Positions 1-5,587 of a stretch of 9,906 nucleotides of DNA are shown piece after piece (positions within the stretch are counted from its first letter, which is position 1; the number at the start of each line of letters is the position of its first letter). The notes beneath the pieces are model-generated. The model saw only the letters and a list, made by a program, of their open reading frames with translations, made no database searches and was not told the DNA's origin. The stretch is taken from positions 1 to 9,906 of the forward strand of contig JAGCNA010000006.1 of NCBI GenBank assembly GCA_017646185.1, written 5' to 3'. Source of the DNA: Clostridia bacterium. GTDB taxonomy: Bacteria > Bacillota > Clostridia > Oscillospirales > CAG-382. The translations under genes were made by a program, and so were the position numbers.

Positions 1-794
1 AGAAAATCTCTGTTCTTTTTATCTTCCTTATTAAAGATCTGAGTAATTTTTATACCCGAAAGATTTTCGGAAAGATAGGTATTTATATCTGTGGTTCCGT
101 CCTTTACGGCACGGTATGCTTTTCTGGAAAATTTGCGGAATATCCAGGTAAACAGTACAACGAAGGGCACGAAGCACAGTACCATAAGGGTGAGCTGATA
201 ATTAAGGACAAGCATTGCCGCAAGCACACCCAAAATAACGAATACGTTTTTAACCATGGTTACGAGTATATGGGTAAACATCATGGAAATAGCGTTGGTA
301 TCGTTGGTAACACGGGTAACAAGTTTGCCTACGGGAATGTTATTAAGCTGATTATGCGAAAGACTTTCTATGTGTGTAAAAAGATCCTGACGCAGAGTGG
401 ATAAGATCTTTTGACCCGTTTTCTGCAGAATAATTGCCTGAAAATAGGTACAGATCATAGAAATTATAAGTATTACCGCATAAACCCCAACCTGCACAAA
501 CAGAGAGCTGAGCTCAAAATCTCCAACCACCAGCTCTTCGATATTACCTACAATGATAGGTGCGATTATATCGTAGGCGATGGAAAACAGCATTATGAAA
601 AATGCCAGCAGGAAGGAGGGCCAATGAGGACGTGCGTACTTGAGAAGGCGGGCCATTATTTCCCCGTCCTTCATATTGCGGTCGAACCCGATTGCTTCTT
701 TTTTGTTTTTCATAAAAGCATAAGCAAAAACAAAAATAAGGGTAAAGGTTCCGATAACACCGCCAACTATCAAAAGAGGATAAAATTCACGCAT
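1..794 (-). CDS. ABC exporter half-transporter, second subunit of heterodimer (BmrD/YheH-like), 3' end cut by window edge
   Basis: Only the first 264 codons are in the window; the frame stays open to base 1. The visible part is the type-I ABC exporter membrane domain. Predicted membrane segments lie near residues 60-82, 101-123 and 180-218. Family-typical stretches include LSHNQLNNIPVGKLVTRVTND (about 145-165) and the coupling-helix region ENLSGIKITQIFNKE (about 243-257). The ATPase domain lies beyond the left edge. The ATG at 794 is chosen because GGGGGAG sits just upstream and the start overlaps the stop of the preceding gene by 8 bases, implying translational coupling. An extra hydrophobic helix (about residues 6-28), followed by a charged linker, precedes the usual MARLLKYARPHW-type beginning. 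The upstream partner carries the degenerate ATPase site, so this subunit is expected (inference) to supply the catalytic glutamate. The substrate, possibly drugs, lipids or peptides, cannot be told from sequence. Confidence 0.9.
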   Translation of the reverse strand, partial: MREFYPLLIVGGVIGTFTLIFVFAYAFMKNKKEAIGFDRNMKDGEIMARLLKYARPHWPSFLLAFFIMLFSIAYDIIAPIIVGNIEELVVGDFELSSLFVQVGVYAVILIISMICTYFQAIILQKTGQKILSTLRQDLFTHIESLSHNQLNNIPVGKLVTRVTNDTNAISMMFTHILVTMVKNVFVILGVLAAMLVLNYQLTLMVLCFVPFVVLFTWIFRKFSRKAYRAVKDGTTDINTYLSENLSGIKITQIFNKEDKKNRDF

Positions 795-2568
795 TGTTAT
801 TCTCCCCCTCTTCTTCAAGCTTTTGCAGGTCTACCATCTTGCGGTAGTCCGGATTGGTTTCGTAAAGGTGGGTGTGAGTTCCCACAGCCGCCACGGTACC
901 GTTATCAACAAACAGGATTTTATCCATTTTTTCGATAGTGGAAATTCTGTGTGCAATAAGGAGCGTGGTCTGTCCTTTACGGGTATTTCTAAGGTTTTCA
1001 AGTATTGCTTTTTCCGTTTTTGTGTCAACCGCAGAAACGGAATCGTCAAGTATAAGTATGGGTGCATTGCGCATAAGAGCGCGGGCAATGGATATACGCT
1101 GTTTTTGTCCGCCGGACACGGTAACGCCGCGTTCGCCCAGAACGGTGGAATATCCTTCGGAAAAATCTATTATATTATCGTGAACATCGGATAATTTTGC
1201 CGATTCGGTTACGGTATCCATATCATATTCGTCCATACCGAAGGCAATGTTTGCGGATATAGTATCGCTGAACAGGAAATTATCCTGAGGAACATAAGCG
1301 CATCCTTCACGCAGGGAGTGTATGGTAACGGAATTTACGTCCTTACCGTCAACAAACAAGCATCCGTCGGGCACGTTGTAGGTGCGCAGGATAAGATCTA
1401 CGATAGTAGTCTTACCGCTTCCCGTTTTACCCACAATACCCACGTTTTCACCTGCTTCTATCTTAAAGGAAACGTTTTGCAAAACATCGAACTCTCCGTC
1501 GGGATAACGGAAGGAAAGGTTGCGGAATTCGATCTCGCCCTTTACGGGTCCCATATCCACAGCGTCTTTTTTATCTGCAACGTCAACAGGTGCATCCAAA
1601 AGCTCGCTTACACGCTTGAGAGAAGCTTTTCCGCGGGAGGTAAGGTCGATAAGCTCGGAAACTGCCATTATGGGCCATACGGTGGAGGTGAAGTATCCTA
1701 TAAATTCAACGAGCTGTCCCGCATCAAATATGTCAACATAAACAAGATATCCGCCGTAGCCGAGTATTACGCAGATAACCGATTCAACAAATAGCATAAC
1801 CAATATTCTGAGAAGTACCGAAGCACGGGTAAACACTATATTCGCCTGCTCGTTTTCCTTGTTAAGCTGTTTGAATGCCCAGAGCTCTTTTCCTTCTTTT
1901 ACAAACGCCTTGATTACGGCGATACCGGAAAAGCTTTCCTGAGAGAAATCGGACAAACCCGAAAACGCCTGCTGACGAAGCTCCCATTTGCGCATCATAT
2001 ACTTTCCGATAACTGAGCTTACAGCAAGTAAAAGCAGCATAGGTATTAAAGAAAGCACGGTCATTACCCAGTTCATACGCCACATTTTTATTATGGAAAG
2101 GGCGCCCAGGAAGAGTGCGTCAAAAAACATAAGGAAGCCGGAGCCGAAGCATTCCTGAATAGTATCAAGATCGTTGGTAAACAAACTCATTAAGTCGCCG
2201 ACCTTGTGAACCTGATAATACTGGCGGGAAAGATTTTTTGCGTGGTCGAACATAGAATTGCGCACGTCGGTCTCTACCTTGATAGCCGCACCGAACAAGC
2301 AAATACGCCACAAAAATCTGCCGAACACCATAAGTACGATAATAACTACCAAGGGCAAGCAGACGTTATCCAGCAAGAAATCCATATCGAAGACTTTGGT
2401 GACGCCGTCTATCTCTGCCATACCGGTGTTCATACCGTTAACAACAAGTCTGTACAGCGCAGGAACCATAAGCTGTGCGTAGTCTACTACCATCAAAGCG
2501 GCAAGGCCAAGAAGCAGCCAAAAAGCATATTTAAAATAATATCGGTTGATATGCTTTCCAAATATCAT
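787..2568 (-). CDS. ABC exporter half-transporter, first subunit of heterodimer (BmrC/YheI-like), membrane plus ATPase domains
   Basis: This 593-residue protein is a complete half-transporter, the usual length for BmrC-type subunits. Six membrane helices fall at about 11-34, 66-90, 143-162, 166-190, 250-277 and 285-308, followed by an ABC ATPase domain from about 345. Visible motifs are A-loop Tyr355, Walker A GKTGSGKT (380-387), Q-loop Gln428, X-loop TVLGERG (475-481), signature VSGGQ (484-488), Walker B ILILD (504-508), D-loop SAVD (512-515) and switch His540. The residue after the Walker B aspartate is Asp509 instead of the catalytic Glu. In known heterodimeric exporters this marks the subunit with the degenerate ATP site. 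The start ATG has AGGAGG 8 bases upstream. It is the first gene of the operon, behind a predicted promoter at 2611-2639, and overlaps the downstream partner by 8 bases. The pair is expected to export hydrophobic or amphipathic compounds; the substrate is unknown. Confidence 0.95.
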   Translation of the reverse strand: MIFGKHINRYYFKYAFWLLLGLAALMVVDYAQLMVPALYRLVVNGMNTGMAEIDGVTKVFDMDFLLDNVCLPLVVIIVLMVFGRFLWRICLFGAAIKVETDVRNSMFDHAKNLSRQYYQVHKVGDLMSLFTNDLDTIQECFGSGFLMFFDALFLGALSIIKMWRMNWVMTVLSLIPMLLLLAVSSVIGKYMMRKWELRQQAFSGLSDFSQESFSGIAVIKAFVKEGKELWAFKQLNKENEQANIVFTRASVLLRILVMLFVESVICVILGYGGYLVYVDIFDAGQLVEFIGYFTSTVWPIMAVSELIDLTSRGKASLKRVSELLDAPVDVADKKDAVDMGPVKGEIEFRNLSFRYPDGEFDVLQNVSFKIEAGENVGIVGKTGSGKTTIVDLILRTYNVPDGCLFVDGKDVNSVTIHSLREGCAYVPQDNFLFSDTISANIAFGMDEYDMDTVTESAKLSDVHDNIIDFSEGYSTVLGERGVTVSGGQKQRISIARALMRNAPILILDDSVSAVDTKTEKAILENLRNTRKGQTTLLIAHRISTIEKMDKILFVDNGTVAAVGTHTHLYETNPDYRKMVDLQKLEEEGENNNA

Positions 2569-2610
2569 AGCTTTTTCCTCCTATTATTTAAAAACATCCT
2601 AAACGTATAG

Positions 2611-2639
2611 ATTTTATCATAATGCTTCATCTTTGTCTA
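2611..2639 (-). promoter_or_regulatory. Predicted sigma-A-type promoter of the ABC exporter operon
   Basis: On the minus strand, TAGACA (2639-2634) and TAAAAT (2616-2611) are separated by 17 bases, each matching the consensus hexamer at 5 of 6 positions. Transcription would start near 2604, giving a leader of about 35 bases before the ATG at 2568. It lies directly after the terminator of the trk operon, the expected place for an independent unit. No clear operator dyad is seen. Confidence 0.6.
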
Positions 2640-2660
2640 TATATAACTTAAATATTTCGT

Positions 2661-2691
2661 AAAAAACGCATTGCTTTTTGCAATGCGTTTT
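2661..2691 (-). terminator. Rho-independent terminator after trkH
   Basis: ACGCATTGC (2666-2674) and GCAATGCGT (2680-2688) pair perfectly around a 5-base loop. Flanking A/T runs extend the stem to about 12 pairs. Read on the minus strand it starts a few bases after the trkH stop and ends in a run of six T, a standard intrinsic terminator for the trkA-trkH transcript. The plus-strand reading is also followed by T-rich sequence, so it could work both ways, but no plus-strand gene approaches it. Confidence 0.85.
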
Positions 2692-2696
2692 ATTTT

Positions 2697-4136
2697 TTAA
2701 TGGGATTTTTTAAATGACACCGACAAAAGAGCAAGTATGGGGAAAATTTCCAATCTGCCTGCCAGCATATCTATGATCAAAACCAATTTGGAAAGAATTC
2801 CGAATTCCGAATAATTGCCCACGGGACCTACCAGATCCAACCCCGGACCGATATTGTTAAAGCAGGATACAACCGCCGAAACGTTGGTTTCCACAGAAAA
2901 TCCGTCTATGGAAATGAGCAAGAAGCTGCCTACAAGAATAACGGCATAGGCGGCAAGATAGGAATTAACGCCCGACAACGTGCTATCATCCACCGGAGTA
3001 TCATTGGTACGCACGGCAACAACCTTTCTGGGACTCATAACCTGCTGTATGCTTTTGCGTATGCCCTTCAGAATTAAAAGCAGACGTATGCATTTTATAC
3101 CGCCGCCCGTGCTTCCCGCGCAAGCGCCCACGAGCATAAGACACAGCAAAATTCCCTTTGAAAGTGTGGGCCACAGATTAAAATCCGCCGTAGCAAATCC
3201 GGTAGTGGTAATAATACTTGCTACCTGAAACGCCGAATGACGGAGAGTTTCCCAAATATCACCGTAAATATTATATATATTTATTGCAATAACCGCAACG
3301 GATGCGAAAACGATACCGAAATACAGACGCAATTCTTCATCCTTGAAAAAGCTTTTGAAGCGTCTTAATATAAGCAGGTAATAACAGCCGAAATTAACGC
3401 CGAACAAAAGCATAAACACGGTGGTTACGTTTTGCAAATAGGGGCTGTAACCCGCCATACTGTCTGCCTTTATACCGAAACCGCCGGTGCCCGCAGTACC
3501 GAACATGGTACAAAGCGCATCAAAAAGCGGCATTCCGCCCAACAGCAAAAAGATGAGATTAAGAACGGAAAGTATAATATACATTCCGTATAAAAGCAAA
3601 GCACTGTTTTTCATTTTGGGAACCAGCTTACTTACAACAGGCCCCGGGCTTTCCGCACGGAGAAGATGAACGCTTCCGCTGGCAGGAATGAATGCAAGCA
3701 GAAAAACAAGCACACCCATACCGCCCAGCCAATGGCTGAAGCTTCTCCAATACAGCATACCCTTGGACAAAACCTCAACGTTTGGTACAACGGAGGCGCC
3801 GGTAGTGGTGAAACCGGAAACCATTTCGAACAATGCGTCTATATACGAAGGTATTTCGCCGGACAGATAAAAAGGCAAACAGCCCAAAAGACTGAGCACG
3901 ATCCAGCTCACGCCCACGCAGGCAAGACCTTCCTTGGCACGGAAGGCGCTTGGTGCACCGCGGCATATAAGATACAAAGCGCCAGCAAGCAGGAGGATAA
4001 TACCCATAGATATTAAAAATCCCTTTGCCGCGGGATATTCTTTATTAAAGACGCTTATTCCCAAAGCGGGTGTTAAAAACAACGCTTCAAAGGAAAGAAT
4101 ACGGGCAATAAACAACCCGATAACTTTATAATTCAT
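2697..4136 (-). CDS. trkH: TrkH-type potassium uptake membrane subunit
   Basis: This 479-residue polytopic membrane protein has the usual TrkH length. It contains the four pore-loop (selectivity filter) segments of the Trk/Ktr/HKT family: GFTTTGAS (108-115), GTAGTGGFG (213-221), TTTGF (310-314) and NNIGPGL (427-433). The intramembrane gating-loop sequence GACAGSTGGGIK (337-348) and the C-terminal MLAGRLEIFP (457-466) are also family hallmarks. It forms the K+ conduction path in the cytoplasmic membrane and is gated by TrkA, encoded 16 bases upstream in the same transcript. The ATG at 4136 has GAGG only 4 bases away, a short spacing. It is preferred because the following residues match a normal TrkH N-terminus and no better start is visible. 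A strong terminator follows the stop. Confidence 0.96.
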   Translation of the reverse strand: MNYKVIGLFIARILSFEALFLTPALGISVFNKEYPAAKGFLISMGIILLLAGALYLICRGAPSAFRAKEGLACVGVSWIVLSLLGCLPFYLSGEIPSYIDALFEMVSGFTTTGASVVPNVEVLSKGMLYWRSFSHWLGGMGVLVFLLAFIPASGSVHLLRAESPGPVVSKLVPKMKNSALLLYGMYIILSVLNLIFLLLGGMPLFDALCTMFGTAGTGGFGIKADSMAGYSPYLQNVTTVFMLLFGVNFGCYYLLILRRFKSFFKDEELRLYFGIVFASVAVIAINIYNIYGDIWETLRHSAFQVASIITTTGFATADFNLWPTLSKGILLCLMLVGACAGSTGGGIKCIRLLLILKGIRKSIQQVMSPRKVVAVRTNDTPVDDSTLSGVNSYLAAYAVILVGSFLLISIDGFSVETNVSAVVSCFNNIGPGLDLVGPVGNYSEFGILSKLVLIIDMLAGRLEIFPILALLSVSFKKSH

Positions 4137-4152
4137 AATTCCTCACGTAAAC

Positions 4153-5511
4153 TTACGCAAAAATATCGTTAAGCTGTCTTACAGTTCCTCTGCCGCTTGA
4201 AACGGCTACGATAATATCTCCTGCGCGGAACACGGAATCACCGTTGGGGATTACTGTTTTATACCCTCTCGTAATGCAGGCTATAAGCACGCCGTCTCTG
4301 GTTTTTAATGATTTAAGAGGAACGCCGCAGTTGGGTGTATCCTTTTCCACCATAAACTCTACCGCCTCTGCCTGACCGTCCGCAATGGTGTGAACGGATA
4401 TGGCGGCGCCGGATTGGTTTTGCATAGCACGGACGTATCTTACAATATTTTCACAGCACAGCTCTTTGGGACAAACCACGCTGCGCAAGCCCAGCTTTTC
4501 TATAATGGTACGGTTTTCCACGTTATTAAGCTTGGTAATTACTGTAGGTACACCGTTTCCCGTGCCGTTAATGGATACTATCATATTAAGCTCGTCTGTA
4601 CCCGTTAAGGTTACCAAAGCATCGCATTCCGAGATACCTTCGCTTACAAGCACGTTATTATCCGTTCCGTTGCCCAGCAAAACGTCCGCTTCGGGAAGTT
4701 CACGGGCAAGAAAACGGCAACGCTCTTCATTTTGCTCCAATATACGCACGGACAAGCCGTCCTTTAACAAAAGCTGAGCAAGATAATAACACACTCTGCC
4801 GCCGCCGACCAGCATTACGTTGCGGACACGGCGGGATATAACGTTAAGATTTTTAAGCAGTTTTGCAAGGTTGTTGGTAGGTGCGGTAAAAAACACTCTA
4901 TCCCCTTCCGCCAGCACGAAATCACCGTTGGGGATAACCGCTTCACCGTTACGGATAACGGTACACACAAGCACACTGCAATTCACCACGGTATTCAACT
5001 GCTTTAACTGAAGTCCGCAAAGCTTGCTGTTGCTTTCCACGTGGAGTTCAACTATCTCTGCCCTGCCCTTTGCAAAGGTATCTCTTTGAGAAAAGCCGGG
5101 ATATTTGAGCAGACGCTCGATCTCCACCGCGGTCTGCCTTTCGGGATTAACCACCAGAGAAAGCGCAAACACATCACGCATTTCGTATATCTGGTCCGTA
5201 TATTCGGGGTTTCTTATACGGGCAATGGTATGAATATCCGGATTAAGTCCGTGGGCTGTGGTACAGCACAGAAGATTTATCTCATCACGGTTGGTAGCGG
5301 CTATAAGAAGATCCGCCGTATCTATTTTGGCTTGGCGCAGTACAGTCATAGACGCACAGTTTCCGCGTACGGACATAACGTCATACCGTTCTACGCTGGC
5401 TTCAAGCACTATATTATCGGAATCTATAAGGGTTATATCGTGCCCTTCTGCGGAAAGCTGTTTGGCAAGGCTTGCCCCAACGGTTCCGCCGCCCGCAATA
5501 ATAATATTCAT
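4153..5511 (-). CDS. trkA: TrkA, cytoplasmic nucleotide-binding regulator of the Trk potassium system
   Basis: This 452-residue protein has the full two-repeat TrkA architecture: RCK_N (about 1-125), RCK_C (about 140-220), second RCK_N (about 230-350) and second RCK_C (about 370-452). The first Rossmann loop is GGGTVG (7-12), with Asp30 at the end of the second strand, as for NAD(H) binding. The second loop reads GGGRVC (236-241): the last glycine is Cys241, while an acidic residue, Glu259, is kept at the strand end. TrkA forms a ring under TrkH and couples nucleotide binding to K+ uptake. The frame also opens at a TTG at 5529, but that stretch encodes the Shine-Dalgarno sequence. The ATG at 5511, with AAGGAG 7 bases upstream and the typical beginning MNIIIAGGG, is the real start. 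trkH follows after 16 bases. Confidence 0.96.
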   Translation of the reverse strand: MNIIIAGGGTVGASLAKQLSAEGHDITLIDSDNIVLEASVERYDVMSVRGNCASMTVLRQAKIDTADLLIAATNRDEINLLCCTTAHGLNPDIHTIARIRNPEYTDQIYEMRDVFALSLVVNPERQTAVEIERLLKYPGFSQRDTFAKGRAEIVELHVESNSKLCGLQLKQLNTVVNCSVLVCTVIRNGEAVIPNGDFVLAEGDRVFFTAPTNNLAKLLKNLNVISRRVRNVMLVGGGRVCYYLAQLLLKDGLSVRILEQNEERCRFLARELPEADVLLGNGTDNNVLVSEGISECDALVTLTGTDELNMIVSINGTGNGVPTVITKLNNVENRTIIEKLGLRSVVCPKELCCENIVRYVRAMQNQSGAAISVHTIADGQAEAVEFMVEKDTPNCGVPLKSLKTRDGVLIACITRGYKTVIPNGDSVFRAGDIIVAVSSGRGTVRQLNDIFA

Positions 5512-5518
5512 ATACCTT

Positions 5519-5524
5519 CTCCTT
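5519..5524 (-). promoter_or_regulatory. Ribosome binding site that decides the trkA start
   Basis: AAGGAG lies 7 bases before the ATG at 5511. It falls inside the six-codon extension that a TTG start at 5529 would add, which argues against the longer form. Confidence 0.85.
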
Positions 5525-5535
5525 ATCAAAGGATT

Positions 5536-5550
5536 ACTGTTTAAAGCAGT
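5536..5550. promoter_or_regulatory. Imperfect dyad over the trkA promoter start region, possible operator
   Basis: The 15-base sequence ACTGTTTAAAGCAGT is an imperfect palindrome: ACTG/CAGT arms plus inner TT/AA pairs, with mismatches only at the pair next to the arms and at the centre. It covers the end of the predicted -10 box and the expected transcription start of trkA, where a repressor would act. It could equally be chance in AT-rich DNA; there is only one copy and I recognise no regulator for it. Confidence 0.25.
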
Positions 5551-5576
5551 ATATCATTTTGTCGTTTATTTTGCAA
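5548..5576 (-). promoter_or_regulatory. Predicted sigma-A-type promoter of trkA-trkH
   Basis: On the minus strand, TTGCAA (5576-5571) and TATACT (5553-5548) are 17 bases apart. The -10 matches consensus at 5 of 6 positions and the -35 at 4 of 6. Transcription would start near 5541, about 30 bases before the trkA ATG. This leader is too short for a riboswitch. No terminator separates this promoter from the gene upstream, so read-through from that gene is also possible. Confidence 0.5.
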
Positions 5577-5587
5577 CAAGAATAAAA

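Noticed and set aside
411..938. Long plus-strand open frame opposite the ABC exporter genes
   Set aside because: It spans the junction of two well-supported minus-strand genes, has no recognisable domain and has low-complexity composition. It is a shadow frame, like the other plus-strand frames in the window.
5512..5529. TTG start for trkA six codons upstream
   Set aside because: Those codons encode the Shine-Dalgarno sequence AAGGAG, and the normal TrkA N-terminus begins at the ATG at 5511.
5512..5587. Possible c-di-AMP (ydaO-type) riboswitch before the potassium uptake genes
   Set aside because: The whole gap is 76 bases and the predicted leader is about 30, far too short for that riboswitch class. 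No matching stem pattern is seen.
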